A stretch of DNA of 64,000 nucleotides from Shewanella dokdonensis (GCF_018394335.1 NZ_CP074572.1:3720001-3784000); one strand, 5' to 3'; shown: positions 46,833-57,752, counted from the stretch's first letter. Notes: a model not told the origin generated them from the letters alone. Translations and numbers: made by a program.

Positions 46833-47200
46833 TTAGGGATGAGAGATGGGGCAACAATCCGATAGAGCCAATAGCCACAGGGCTAGCTTCGTAAACCAAA
46901 CACATAAGTTGCTGGCTATACTTGTAAATTTCTTGATAAGGTTAAGCATAGAACGCGTGTTGGTAGTGATAGTCCCGTAAAAAGAGACGGCACTATCCTC
47001 GGTAGAAACAAACGCAACATCAGTGGTTTCTTTGTGCACATCCATGCCGATGAAAATTGTGCTAGGTTTAGACATGTCGATCTCCGTTTCTGTTAACGAT
47101 AATGTCCATTAACAGTGTCAGTGTGGCTCTGGCTCGACGAACCCATTAATAAACGGGAGCTCGATACCATGCGCAGGAAATTATGATGTCTATGTTTAAT
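46833..47200 (-). mobile_element. IS110-family insertion sequence remnant
   Basis: The frame from 47075 begins MSKPSTIFIGMDVHKETTDV, the N-terminal DEDD-nuclease start of IS110-type transposases. It goes on for about 60 residues. Past a shift near 46905 the sequence reads YEASP and then GYWLYR / VAPSLIPK-like pieces in another frame, as in IS110 transposases but with material missing. The catalytic middle and Ser C-terminus are absent, so it cannot move by itself. The right-hand 125 bp (47076-47200) look like the non-coding head of such an element; the outer limit is approximate. Confidence 0.7.
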
Positions 47201-47225
47201 GCAATCCACGGAAGGTATCTAAATT

Positions 47226-47636
47226 ATGGTTACATTTTTACTAGTCGTGACAATGTTTTTTATAGTTCTTAGTATCTTTCTTAAAATTAGATACGTTGCG
47301 ATTATATATGTAGTAGGTAACATTATATTATTTATATTTTTTACAGTTTCTGGCCAAGTCGGAGTTTGGTTTATCTTGCTTTTTCAGATTTCAGCTCTTG
47401 GGCCAGCTTTTCTTGGTATATGTATTGGAACACCTATTGGCTATAAAGTCAGACCTATTATTGGCAGTAAATTATCGAATTTTGGTAATGAACTTTTATG
47501 TCGTTTAAGCGCTGGCCTACGAAAGAAGCAAGATCTAGAGTCTGTTTTAAATTTTGATGGTACGCCTAAAAATAGTGAAAATATAAAAAGAGAGGATCTA
47601 CTTGCTGACAAAAGAGATATTAAAAGTAAATACTAA
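47226..47636 (+). CDS. Hypothetical membrane protein
   Basis: 136 residues with strong membrane segments (VTFLLVVTMFFIVLSIFL, YVAIIYVVGNIILFIFF, FILLFQISALGPAFLGI) and a charged C-terminus (KREDLLADKRDIKSKY). The gene is AT-rich like the hxs operon and lies next to the IS remnant, so it may belong to the same acquired block. No ribosome site is clear. Family not recognised. Confidence 0.5.
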   Translation: MVTFLLVVTMFFIVLSIFLKIRYVAIIYVVGNIILFIFFTVSGQVGVWFILLFQISALGPAFLGICIGTPIGYKVRPIIGSKLSNFGNELLCRLSAGLRKKQDLESVLNFDGTPKNSENIKREDLLADKRDIKSKY

Positions 47637-47897
47637 ATATAACAAGGCTAAGCAAACGGATTTCGTTAGTTTTGAAAAGTCGCAACAAATCGCGCTAATC
47701 ACTTCACGTTTATTGGCGGCGTTAATCCATAGAAATCTTAATCTGAGAACTGATTAGAGTAAAAATAACGCTCTTTCGTCCCAAACCGAGTGACAGCCAA
47801 GATGATATTTTAATACTCGGTTGCCACTTGGTTCAGACTTGGTGGTGGTGATCAGTATGAAACGTTATTCCTTTCCTATCGTTAGTGCTCATCAGTG

Positions 47898-48593
47898 TTA
47901 GGGGAGTTTTTTCAGTATATCGCCCAGTAGCTGATGGGCCATCTTGACATCCCGGTCACCAAACTGGCTCAAGGTTTCTTGCAGCCAACGCTGCAATTTT
48001 TGATCATCATCGACCTCTAACTTCTGTAGCAAAGAGGCAGATTTCTCTAGCAATGCTTTAAGTTGCGGCGCATCGGCGGTGGATTGCTGTATTCCCGGCA
48101 TATGCGCTGTCGAGTGGAAAGCCTGCCCGAGTTCATAGGCATAAACCATCACAGCTTGTGCCAAATTGAGGGACGGATATTCCTGCGCAATCGGGATATA
48201 ACTCAACAGATCACACAGTTCTAGATCGCTATTGCTCAAACCACTGGCTTCGCAGCCAAAGACGATAGCCACATTTTGCAACGATTGTTGTTGTGAACCC
48301 AATGATGTCACCACCTGCGAGGGCGTTAGATACTGGCGGGGATTTCCGCGTTCTCTGGCTGTGGTGGCAATCAGCAGATCAAACTCATCTGCGATGGCGC
48401 TGAGAGACGGGGCTTCGCGAATATTCTCTAAAACACCGACTGCGCCGCAAGCGACCCAGGATGCTTCATCTTCTCGATGTGCTTGTGATTGCACCACGAT
48501 TAGCGAATTGAAGCCTTGGGTCTTGAGGGCTCTCGCTGCAGCGCCAATATTGGCCGCGCGAGCCGGGGATACCAGAATAAAACTGAGTTGCAT
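47898..48593 (-). CDS. lasT: TrmH/SpoU-family RNA methyltransferase, LasT/YjtD type
   Basis: 231 residues from ATG 48593 (MQLSFILVSPARAANIGAAA), aligned with the start of E. coli LasT; the open frame extends further upstream without support. Knotted SPOUT core: LVSPARAANIGAAARALKT, LIATTARERGNPRQYLT, VAIVFGCEASGLSNSDLELC and YPSLNLAQAVMVYAYEL. Members methylate 2'-O of RNA riboses with SAM; TrmJ, a relative, acts on tRNA position 32. The target of LasT is not settled. Confidence 0.85.
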   Translation of the reverse strand: MQLSFILVSPARAANIGAAARALKTQGFNSLIVVQSQAHREDEASWVACGAVGVLENIREAPSLSAIADEFDLLIATTARERGNPRQYLTPSQVVTSLGSQQQSLQNVAIVFGCEASGLSNSDLELCDLLSYIPIAQEYPSLNLAQAVMVYAYELGQAFHSTAHMPGIQQSTADAPQLKALLEKSASLLQKLEVDDDQKLQRWLQETLSQFGDRDVKMAHQLLGDILKKLP

Positions 48594-48792
48594 CAGTACA
48601 TTCCAAAAAATTTTTGATGGTCGATTATACGCTATGCAGTCGCAGCAAGGCAGCAACATCCACACACAAGGGAAATGTGCGGTAGCGCAAATTTTGGTAA
48701 GTAATAACAATTATCGCTTGCAAATAACTTGGGTCAGATAGATATTTTGCTTATCAAGTATTTTGATTATCAAACAATGTGGACGTAAGGGT

Positions 48793-49841
48793 ATGACAGC
48801 AGAATTTCACAGTATCGCTCGCTGGAAACAACAACATGATTTTAATAAAGAAAATATTGGTGGCGAGCAAAGTACCAAGTTAGTTTTGGCGCTAACTGTT
48901 ATTACTATGCTGGCAGAGATCATCGCCGGCACCGTTTATGGTTCTATGGCATTGTTAGCCGATGGTTGGCATATGGGCACACATGCTGCCGCTTTTATGC
49001 TGACACTGTTTGCTTATGCTTATGCGCGTAAAAATGCCCACAATCCTCGCTTTGCGTTTGGTACCGGCAAAGTGAGTGTTTTAGGGGCTTCACCAGTGCT
49101 GTCGCGTTGGGATTAGTGGCATTAGTGATGGTGGTCGAATCTGTAGTCAGACTGTTGTCACCGGAGCAGATCCATTTTAACCAGGCGATTCTGGTGGCGG
49201 TTATCGGTCTGACTGTGAATATTATCAGTGTCTTTCTACTAAAAGATCACCACAGCCATGATCACGGCCATAGCCATCATCATGAACATGAACACCAAGA
49301 GCATGATGACCATAATCTTAAGGCGGCGTATTTTCATGTGATGGCCGATGCATTGACCTCACTACTGGCAATTGCCGCGTTGCTGGCAGGCAAATATATG
49401 GGGGCAAACTGGCTGGATCCGGTGATGGGTATTGTCGGTGCCGTCATTATCAGTCGTTGGGCTTGGGGACTTATTCGACAAACCAGTCCAATCTTGCTGG
49501 ATGCCAGCGTTGATCCGCATTATGCGCAGCAACTGGTACAGCGAATTGAAGCTGAGGGTGACCATAAAGTGACAGATGTGCATGTTTGGAAAGTCAGTGC
49601 CGATCACCACGCAGCGATGATTTCCTTAGTGAGCCATCAACCTAAAGATACTGACTATTATCATGATTTACTTGCTGATTTTGGCCAGATTGATCATCTT
49701 ACTGTTGAAGTCAACCGCTGTGAAAATTGTGACGATGCAAGTCATCCGCGCCACAGTTGCAATGGGCAGGGCAGTTGTCATGCTGATGACCATGACCATG
49801 ACCATGACCATGACCATGACCATGTTCACCATCACCATTAA
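48793..49841 (+). CDS. dmeF: CDF-family Co/Ni efflux transporter, DmeF type (frameshift in a G run)
   Basis: Starts MTAEFHSIARWKQQHDFNK. Membrane segment 2 carries LLADGWHMGTHAAAF, the H/D metal-site variant typical of DmeF. The frame breaks at GGGG near 49087; one G restores VSVLGGFTSAVALGLVALVM and 349 residues. A His-rich cytosolic loop (HHSHDHGHSHHHEHEHQEH) and membrane segment 5 (HVMADALTSLLAI) follow. The C-terminus ends in alternating His-Asp. It exports divalent metals by proton antiport. The marR gene follows after 21 bp, so they probably form an operon. Confidence 0.88.
49788..49823 (+). repeat. Hexanucleotide repeat (GACCAT)x6 in dmeF
   Basis: Six exact copies of GACCAT code for Asp-His pairs at the DmeF C-terminus, followed by HVHHHH. 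The repeat is in frame, so gain or loss of units would change the number of metal-binding residues without breaking the gene. Confidence 0.95.
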
Positions 49842-49862
49842 TCCTATTAGCGAGAGTGCCAG

Positions 49863-50291
49863 ATGAGTGCCGAATACCAACTGGAACAAGATATTAATCA
49901 CGCGATTATTGAATTTTATGAGCGGTTATCCTCTTGGGAACAGAGTGTTGTGCGTGATCAAGGCGTGTCGTTGGCGCAGATACACACGGTAGAAATTTTA
50001 GGGGCTAATGGCTCAATGCGCATGAAAGAACTGGCGGACAAGCTGGGCATTACCACTGGCACGTTGACGGTACAGGTCGATCGGTTGGTTAAAACGGGGC
50101 TGGTTGTGCGCCAGCCATCAGCGAATGATCGTCGGTCAGTGGAAGTGCAACTGACCGAAAAAGGCCAGCAGATGTTTGTTGAACATGATCAGTTACATCT
50201 ACAACTTACCCGGGAGATGACCAGCGGTTTAGAGCCGCAGGAATGCCAGCAATTGCTGCGTTTTTTAACCCGTCTTAATGGCACTTTCTAA
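49863..50291 (+). CDS. MarR-family transcriptional regulator
   Basis: 142 residues. Winged helix: LAQIHTVEILGANGSMRMKE, LADKLGITTGTLTVQVDRLV and the wing NDRRSVEVQLTEKGQQ. A dimerising helix lies at each end. MarR proteins usually repress a nearby gene and let go on binding a small molecule or metal. It stands 21 bp after dmeF in the same direction, so control of metal efflux is possible; eptA downstream has its own PmrA-type box. Confidence 0.88.
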   Translation: MSAEYQLEQDINHAIIEFYERLSSWEQSVVRDQGVSLAQIHTVEILGANGSMRMKELADKLGITTGTLTVQVDRLVKTGLVVRQPSANDRRSVEVQLTEKGQQMFVEHDQLHLQLTREMTSGLEPQECQQLLRFLTRLNGTF

Positions 50292-50332
50292 CGGTCACGC
50301 TTTGACTAGATATTAAGCTAACGTCAACTATG

Positions 50333-50349
50333 CTTAAGCAAATCTTAAG
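50333..50349 (+). promoter_or_regulatory. PmrA/BasR-type box upstream of eptA
   Basis: CTTAAG-CAAAT-CTTAAG is a direct repeat of the half-site with 5-bp spacing, the arrangement of the PmrA (BasR) operator. A third, weaker half (ATTAAG) stands at 50322-50327. It is 88 bp upstream of the eptA GTG. Control by a PmrA-like regulator is inferred. Confidence 0.7.
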
Positions 50350-50436
50350 TAGTAGTTGCTATAAACCACGCTCAGTGTTTTAAGTATTATGTTCCGTTAG
50401 TTACGGACGAAAATCGTCACAGTCGTGGGAGTCAAG

Positions 50437-52061
50437 GTGCTGAAATCGTTATCCGTAAACCGCGTCACTTTTTTGTTGGCGTTGTTTTTCGTCATGATCT
50501 TCAATATTCCGTTTTTTTCTATTGTTAAAAAAGGGCTAGAACATCAGTCACATGTAGACCCCATTTTTGTCGCCACTATTCCGGTTTTTCTGGTAGCAGC
50601 GTTTGGTTTTCTGTTTTCTTTTTCAGCCTTAAATATCTGCTGAAACCTTTCTTTATCGTTCTTATCTTGTTGTCTTCTGGGGTGTTTTTTGCTGCCTATA
50701 AATATGGTGTCGTGTTTGACACCGGCATGATTGAAAACACCTTTCAGACCAACAGTGCTGAAGCGCTAACTTATGTGAACTGGGCGTCAATGGTAAATTT
50801 TGCATTGACGGGGTTGCTGCCAGCATTTTTGCTCTATAAAGCCGATATCGCATACCGTCCACTTACCCAAGAAATGTTACGTAAGATAGTGTTTATGCTG
50901 GCAAATTTGGCAGTTGTTATCATTATTGCCTTTGTTTACATGCAGAACTACGCATCTTTTGTGCGCAATAATGACCAGATTAAGCACTACATAGTGCCCA
51001 CCTATTTTATTGGCTCAGCTTCCAAGTATATTTACCAGACTTACCTACAAGCGCCGATAACCTATAAGCAGTTGGGAACTGACGCCAAAGTGACTGAGCC
51101 CACCGGCGTGAGTGAGAGCAAGCCAAAGCTGCTGGTGTTGGTGGTTGGGGAAACCGCCAGGGCGATGAACTACCAGTATTACGGTTATGAGCGTCCAACC
51201 AATCAATACACTAAGGACATGGGGCTGATTGCCTTCAACAATGTGCAATCTTGTGGTACGGCAACGGCGGTGTCTTTGCCTTGCATGTTCTCCCGTATGG
51301 ATCGTAAAGACTATGATGCACGCCATGCACGTGCCCAAGATACGGCCGTGGATGTGTTGCAGCATGCAGGGATTAATGTGTTCTGGGTGGATAACGATAG
51401 CGGCTGTAAAGGCGTGTGTGACCGTGTGCCCAACTACACCATAGATGTGAATATGGATGCCAAGCTGTGTGATGGTGAGTTTTGCAAAGATCAGGTGATG
51501 GTCGATAAGCTCAATGAGCTGCTATCAGCCAAAGATCAACCACAGCAAGACCGCTTAATTGTGCTGCATATTGTGGGCAGCCATGGGCCAACATATTATT
51601 TGCGTTATCCTGAAGATCATCGGCAATTTACGCCAGATTGCCCACGCAGTGATATCCAGAATTGCAGCCATAACGAGTTGGTAAATACCTACGACAATAC
51701 TATTTTATATACCGATTTTATCCTTTCAGAAATCGTGAAACAGCTGCGGCAGCAAACCACTTATGCGCCAGCAATGATGTATTTATCCGATCATGGTGAG
51801 TCATTAGGGGAAAAAGGACTGTATCTGCATGGAACGCCTTATAGCATTGCGCCAGCAGAGCAGACAACTGTGCCTTGGTTATCTTGGATTTCTGAAGGTT
51901 ATGCCAATGATAATGGCCTGAAACCAGGCTGCCTGGATAGCCTGCAACAACACAGTGGCTATTCGCAGGATAATCTGTTTGATACCTTACTGGGGTTGTT
52001 TAATATCCACAGCAGTGTTTATCAGTCAGATAAAGATGTGTTTCAGCAGTGTCGTCGTTAA
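50437..52061 (+). CDS. eptA: Lipid A phosphoethanolamine transferase EptA (frameshift in a T run)
   Basis: GTG 50437 with GGGAG 5 bp upstream is preferred; GTG 50425 is also in frame. Five membrane segments are followed by the periplasmic sulfatase-like domain: VVGETARAMNYQYYGYERP with the catalytic Thr in CGTATAVSLPCMFSRM, GCKGVCDRVPN, HIVGSHGPTYYLRYP and YLSDHGESLGEKGLYLHG. The frame breaks at the five-T run near 50618; one T restores FSFFSLKYLLKPFFIVL and 541 residues. It transfers phosphoethanolamine from phosphatidylethanolamine to lipid A. A strong hairpin ends the gene. Confidence 0.92.
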
Positions 52062-52077
52062 GTTATTCCGCACGGTG

Positions 52078-52109
52078 AATACCAAGGCCGCAGTTGCGGC
52101 CTTGGTATT
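52078..52109. terminator. Strong inverted repeat between eptA and the pat-like gene
   Basis: Perfect 14-bp stem AATACCAAGGCCGC / GCGGCCTTGGTATT with loop AGTT. It lies between two convergent genes and could end transcription from both sides. A U tail is missing, so it is a hairpin candidate rather than a classic terminator. Confidence 0.65.
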
Positions 52110-52121
52110 GATCGCGTAGCG

Positions 52122-54817
52122 TTAATTTGCCGGAGGGGTGAGTTCCATCTGCATGTGGATCAGCCGCTCCTCCATATCAAATGTGACCGCAAATCCCAAA
52201 CTCTTAGCTAGGCTTGCCATATTGCGATTTTCAAACATGGTATAGCCGGTCAGAACTGGCGTTCCAGCGTTACGGAAGTAGCGGATCAGTTTTTCCAGCA
52301 GCAACTTGCCGATACCTATGCCTTGGTGGGAACTACGTACAGCCATAGCAAACTCTGCCTCTGTGTTATCTGGGTCAATAGAAGCTCGTACCGCACCTAA
52401 GGTGATGTCATCGCCTAGCTCATCTTTGATGGTCGCAATAAAGGCCATTTCTCTGGCGTAATCGATTTGGGTCAATACCGCCATTTCTTCATGGGTCATC
52501 TGTGAGCGGACGCCAAAATACCGCTTATATCTGTCTTCATCAGACAAGGAGCTATCAAATGCTAAATGCTTAGGTTCATCCTCTGGCAGGATTGGCCGTA
52601 ACATCACTTTTAAGCCGTTGCGTAAAATAGCGGTCTCTTCCAGTTCCTTCGGATAGGGCAGAATGGATAACCTGGCCGCATTGTCTTTAACCTCTTCGGT
52701 CAGACGCAGATTGATATCGAGTAAAATAATATTGTCACCGGCAGCCAAAACCGGATTGAGATCCAAGCTGTCTATCTGGGGGCAATCGATGACGAGATTA
52801 GAGATTTGCGTCAACATGCGACACAGTGCCTGCATATCCATACCGTTGGGCAGATGACGGTCATGGATTTTGCCAGTTTTTAGCGCCTGGATCACCATAT
52901 AGCGTGACAATGCCATGTTTAATGGCGGCAGTGCGACGGCGGCATCGCGGGTGGGTTCCCATTCTGAACCTCCCTCACCGAGCATAATCGCTGGCCCAAA
53001 TACCGGATCATTCAGCACCGCAACACGCAGTTCCTGGGCTCCGGCAGTCAATGCCATTTTTTGCACTATCATGCCTTCAATCCGCGCGGCTGGGTTGGCT
53101 AAGCGCACCCGGCTGGTGATGGCTGCCGCGGCGTGACGCACCTCGTCAGCATCGGCCAGATTCAGCATAACGCCATGAACATCTGACTTATGTAAAATAT
53201 CAGGCGATTGGATTTTAAGTGCTACGGGATAACCTGCCTGGTCGGCTATGGCAACGGCTTCATCAGCGTCATTTGCAAACCAAGTATCAATGGTTTTCAG
53301 GCCATAGGCGCTGAATATTGCCCTGGCATCATGTGTTTCCAGCACTTTACGACCACTCTGCAACGCTTGCTCAAGCAGCCGCCGGGCCGTGGCTGTATCC
53401 GAATTATTGACAAGCGACTGTGGCACTTCTTGGAGTAATTTCTGGTTGCGACGAAATTCCACCATGTGCATAAAGGCGCGTACCGCACCTTCCGGCGTCC
53501 GGTAGGTCGGGATGCCGGCATGAGAGAAACGGCGGCGAGCGGCATAGGCTGAGTCTTCGCCACTCCAGTTGGTGAGCACATTCACGCGGTGTTTACGCGG
53601 ATGCTGGCTAACACAGTTGATGATGGCATCGGCAATGGCGTTACCATTACCTAACGCTGACGGCGAATGCAGCACTAGCACTGCGTCTAGTTCATCACTC
53701 CCCATTAAAATATCTAGCGCCTTGGCGTAACGCTCACCATCAGCATCGCCAATAATATCGACCGGATTCTGTTGTGACCACGTGCTTGGTAAAACGGCCG
53801 AAAGTCTTAGTTTCACGTCATCCGACAGTTGCGCTAGCTTCCCGCCTTTAATAATCAATTCATCGACGGACAATACCGCCGGGCCACCGCCATTGCTGAG
53901 AATACACAAGCGTTCACCATGAAGTGGATTTAAGTGTGCCAAGCTCTCTAGCGCAGCAAATAACTCTACGAGATCTGTGACTCGCAACATACCCGCACGC
54001 CGGAAGGCGGCTTCATAAACCGCATCGTTACCTGAACTGGCGCCAGTGTGGTGTCTGGCGGCGTTTCCCCTTCGAGGCTGCGGCCAGATTTAATCACCAA
54101 TATCGGTTTGTGGCGGGAAGCCGCTCGTGCCGCAGATAAAAACCTTAGTCGCTCATTGATGGAATCGATATACAGCATAATGGCGGAGGTTTTCGAGTCG
54201 CGGCCAAGATAATCGAGCAGTTCGTCAAAATCGATATCTCCCGCATCGCCCAACGAGATAAATGAGGAGAAGCCAATGCCTTTGTTATTGGCCCAATCAA
54301 GTACCGTGGTGCATACCGCAGCAGATTGTGACACAAAGGCAATTTTCCCTGGCTGGGCATTGGTATGCGCTAGGCTGGCATTGAGCCCAAGGTTGGGCAG
54401 GATCATCCCCAGGCTATTGGGGCCAAGGATCCGCATGCCATAACGCTTGCTGCTGTCCTTAACCTTTTGCGCCAACGTTTGCCCGTCTTCAGCCAGACTT
54501 TGGCTCATGCCAGACGCAATAATGACCGCCGTCTTACAACCAAACTGGGCGAGAGTTTCAGCAATTTGTGGCACTCGTTCCGCGCGAGTGCAGATGATCG
54601 CGAGATCGGGTTTTACCGGTAAGGATTCAATATTGGGATAGGCCAGCACTCCCATAACCGAAGTGGCATGAGGATTGACCGGCATAATGGGGCCATCGAA
54701 GCCGCTGCCAAGCAGATTTTTCATCATAATGCAGCCAGCGCGGGTTGGCGTGTTCGATGCTCCGATGACCGCGATAGATTTTGGGGTAAACAGACTGCGG
54801 ATACTGCGCTGGCTCAT
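52122..54817 (-). CDS. Pat-like acyl-CoA synthetase (NDP-forming) fused to a GNAT protein acetyltransferase (frameshift)
   Basis: Starts MSQRSIRSLFTPKSIAVIGA. Domains: CoA-binding Rossmann (10-130: AVIGASNTPTRAG), succinyl-CoA ligase-like (FVSQSAAVCTTVLDWA), ATP-grasp (ARAIFSAYGLKTIDTW; VALKIQSPDILHKSDVHG), and a GNAT domain at the end (AMAVRSSHQGIGIGKLLLEK). The frame breaks in the GGGGAAA stretch near 54078; one base restores LEGGNAARHHTGASSGNDAV or LEGENAARHHTGASSGNDAV and 898 residues, like E. coli Pat (PatZ/YfiQ). Family members acetylate lysines on metabolic enzymes such as acetyl-CoA synthetase. The N-terminal synthetase part is thought to be regulatory. Confidence 0.88.
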
Positions 54818-55316
54818 TGTGTCAACTCCGTGATCTAGAGAGGCCCAAGCCTATGATTTCACAGCGGTGGCATTACAACAATACACCAAAAGTCAAATTC
54901 TGCTGGTGTAGCGACCCACAAGCATTATAAAGATGTCGCTCAGGCAGTGTGAGAAACGATATTTATCGTTGGCAAGTGGTTAAGCTCGATATCCCCGGCA
55001 TGATCCTGCTGCTTTACCGGTGGTTGAGATGGCTATCCGCTATTATAAATAGTGCTTTGCTCAGTATTTAATCAATTGGTTCTACAGTATCAATTTTTTG
55101 TTAGGTAGGCGTTACAGAATATTCTACATTAGCAAAAGATTACCAAATGGTGCGATAAATTGCCGTCTGTTTGCTTGGTAATCTTTTGAACAATATAAAA
55201 TTAAAATGATTTTCTATAAAAAGTTGAAGGTCACGAAAGTTGGCTAATACTTATGATACCTGAGTCAGCGCGAATTAATGGATTCCCTCTGTGGAGTTCA
55301 AGGGATTGAAACCTCT
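54818..55316. other. Intergenic region between the pat-like gene and the aer-like gene
   Basis: About 500 bp with divergent genes on the two sides. AT-rich, particularly from 55060 to 55260. No protein-like frame or confident promoter was recognised. A 13-codon extension of the receptor frame begins at ATG 55278. Confidence 0.45.
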
Positions 55317-56870
55317 ATGCGAAAAAACTTACCTGTTAATGACCGAGAGCGTACCTTCAGTGAACAGCAAAAACTGATATCGGTCACCGACCTTACTGGC
55401 GTCATTACCGAATGTAATGAAGCATTTATCGATATCAGTGGCTATACCCGAGAAGAACTTATTGGCCAGCCACATAACCTTGTCCGTCATCCCGATATGC
55501 CGCCGGAAGCATTCCGTAATATGTGGGATTATCTCAAGCAGGGCAAACCATGGATGGGGATTGTCAAAAACCGCTGTAAAAATGGTGATTTTTACTGGGT
55601 TAACGCATATGTTACGCCCATGACGGATAACGGAAAAGTTGTTGGTTTTCAGTCAGTAAGAACCAAGGCTAAGCCTCAGGATATTGAACGTTGCAACACC
55701 TTGTATCGGCGTTTGAATGCGGGTAAGGGGCTAAAGTCTCAGCGCTTACTGGGTGTTGAGAATATGTTTATCTCTGCGGCAATTACCGTTTGTACCTTGT
55801 TATATTTGGCTGGGCATAGCAGTTTCTCAGAATCTTTGTTGACCCTGTCTTTCATTATTTATGCTGTTCTCGTCAATGTGTCTAAAAAACAGATCTACAA
55901 CAACCTGATGGACATGCTCGACGGTAGTTTCAGAGATCCGCTGGCGGTACAAAGCTATACGGATCAGCGTAATACCCTTGGAGCTATTAAGGTAGCGATT
56001 CTCAGTGAGCGAGCGCATCTCAATACCGTTTTGACGCGAATGGAACATGCTGCCACGCGCATGGTAAATGAAACCGATGCTTCAGTGAATCTGACCGAAC
56101 GTTCAGAGCAAACGCTTGGCAGACAACACCAGGAAACTGAGCAAGTGGCAACGGCCATGAACCAGATGACCACTACGATTACCGAAGTGTCTCGCCATGT
56201 TTCAGACACGACTGAACGGGTAAGAAAATCCACCACACTTGCCGGGGAAGCCCAAGCGGTAGCCGTTAAAACCAGTGAAGCCATTGAAGAATTACGGGTT
56301 GCCGTTGATAACATTTCCGGTTCGGTTGCTAGCGTGTCAGAGCAAACGGATAAAATTGCCTCCGTTGCGCAGATGATCCAACAGATTGCAGAGCAAACTA
56401 ATCTGCTCGCCTTAAATGCTGCTATTGAAGCGGCGAGGGCGGGTGAGCAAGGGCGCGGTTTTGCGGTGGTGGCTGATGAAGTACGTTCATTGGCCAGTCG
56501 GACGCAGGAATCGACTAAGGAGATCCACGGTATTATCAAAGAGCTTGCTGAGCGCGCAGACGTTGCCGTCACCGTTGCCCAGCAAGGCCAAGGGAAAGCG
56601 CAGGTGGGCTTGGATCGCGTAAAAGACAGTGAAAGCCTGCTCTGCGGTATTGCGACTGAATTAAATAATATTTCTAAAATGGCGGTGCAAATGGCAGCCG
56701 CTGCTGAAGAACAAGCGCATGTATCAGAAGATATTAATCAACAGATCCACAATATTTCTGTCATGGCTCACAGCAGTCAAGAGGATGCCAAAGGTGCCTC
56801 TTCGCGGATCCATAATCTAAAGCAGATTGCAGGGAATTTATTGGACGTTGTGCAACGATTTGCACGCTAG
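55317..56870 (+). CDS. Aer-type methyl-accepting chemotaxis receptor with an N-terminal PAS domain
   Basis: 517 residues from ATG 55317 ([20 protein letters not shown]); an in-frame ATG 39 bp earlier lacks support. The PAS domain (25-125) has the FAD-type signature [20 protein letters not shown] and [20 protein letters not shown], close to E. coli Aer. Two hydrophobic segments near 165-200 anchor it. The methyl-accepting/signalling part has the conserved hairpin [20 protein letters not shown] and [15 protein letters not shown]. It should sense redox or oxygen through FAD and signal to CheA. Intact. Confidence 0.92.
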   Translation: MRKNLPVNDRERTFSEQQKLISVTDLTGVITECNEAFIDISGYTREELIGQPHNLVRHPDMPPEAFRNMWDYLKQGKPWMGIVKNRCKNGDFYWVNAYVTPMTDNGKVVGFQSVRTKAKPQDIERCNTLYRRLNAGKGLKSQRLLGVENMFISAAITVCTLLYLAGHSSFSESLLTLSFIIYAVLVNVSKKQIYNNLMDMLDGSFRDPLAVQSYTDQRNTLGAIKVAILSERAHLNTVLTRMEHAATRMVNETDASVNLTERSEQTLGRQHQETEQVATAMNQMTTTITEVSRHVSDTTERVRKSTTLAGEAQAVAVKTSEAIEELRVAVDNISGSVASVSEQTDKIASVAQMIQQIAEQTNLLALNAAIEAARAGEQGRGFAVVADEVRSLASRTQESTKEIHGIIKELAERADVAVTVAQQGQGKAQVGLDRVKDSESLLCGIATELNNISKMAVQMAAAAEEQAHVSEDINQQIHNISVMAHSSQEDAKGASSRIHNLKQIAGNLLDVVQRFAR

Positions 56871-56963
56871 ATTTTGGCGCGGTAATGAACAGGTCGTCAG
56901 GGCTTTTCGCTGCCGCGCTGGCTATGTCATCATAGATACTATGCGTTTACTCTTTGAGGCCAT

Positions 56964-57752
56964 GTGCCGTTGTTAGCCAACAGTCATTATATTCGCCAAG
57001 GGCCCGATTACCGTTTTGGCGAACAGCAAAGTTTTCTGGATGTGCGTGATACCTTTGGTTTTGCAGCAACCAGAGTCGGCCGCTGGGTGTCTGATGCCGA
57101 GTCAGCAATTGCCGCCAATCTGGTGTTTGATTCGTTGGCAGATTTAGCCTTTATTGTGAATGTTCCTCCGATAACCCTTGGTTTACGGCAGTCACTTAAT
57201 CTGGATTTCGGTATTGGTGGGCGCAAGGGCGTGCAGGCGCATTATGCGCCAGGCAGTCGAACCTTGGCCCTTGCCAAAAATGCTGGGGCAGGTGCCTTAG
57301 CCCACGAATTCTGGCATGCATTGGATCACCATCTCGCCTTGGTGGCGTTTAAGAGCAGTGCCGTTATCCCCGCAATAAGTTTTGCCAGCGAACTCTGGTT
57401 GCAAGAGCTGCCGTTAAAATCACATCCCCTTAATCAGGCGTTGGCAGCACTATTTCGGCTAGTGTTATTGAATGCTGATGGTTCCGATGCCAGTCGCTAT
57501 GTGTCTCGGGCAATTGCGCTAGATAAGACACAAGGTGTCTACTATTTTTCCCAGCCAACAGAGTTGATGGCGCGAGCATTTGAAAGTGCCATTGAACATT
57601 GCGCTAGTGTTCGTAATCAGTATTTAGTTTCGGGGACTCGCACGGGGGCGGCATATGCCCGTGGCGTGTACCCGGATGATACCGATTTACCACAGATTTT
57701 TGAGGCGATGCGCGAGTATTTTAGTCTGCTTGGACACATGTTAGCCCAGTGA
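56964..57752 (+). CDS. HExxH zinc-protease-like protein of unknown function (CLCA_X-like)
   Basis: 262 residues from GTG 56964. GAGALAHEFWHALDHHLAL near residue 115 contains HEFWH, the HExxH zinc motif, followed by a further DHH that may give the third ligand. The C-terminal part has YYFSQPTELMARAFESAIEH, also usual in zinc-dependent LPD1-like proteins, in which a conserved Glu in the PTELMARAFE segment follows. No signal peptide or membrane segment. I recall similar proteins named CLCA_X in Shewanella and Vibrio, but this is not checked. Activity has to be taken as a hypothesis. Confidence 0.65.
   Translation: MPLLANSHYIRQGPDYRFGEQQSFLDVRDTFGFAATRVGRWVSDAESAIAANLVFDSLADLAFIVNVPPITLGLRQSLNLDFGIGGRKGVQAHYAPGSRTLALAKNAGAGALAHEFWHALDHHLALVAFKSSAVIPAISFASELWLQELPLKSHPLNQALAALFRLVLLNADGSDASRYVSRAIALDKTQGVYYFSQPTELMARAFESAIEHCASVRNQYLVSGTRTGAAYARGVYPDDTDLPQIFEAMREYFSLLGHMLAQ

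Noticed and set aside
46833..47075. Complete transposase gene
   Set aside because: Only the N-terminal start of an IS110-type transposase is present, followed by out-of-frame pieces; annotated as a remnant.
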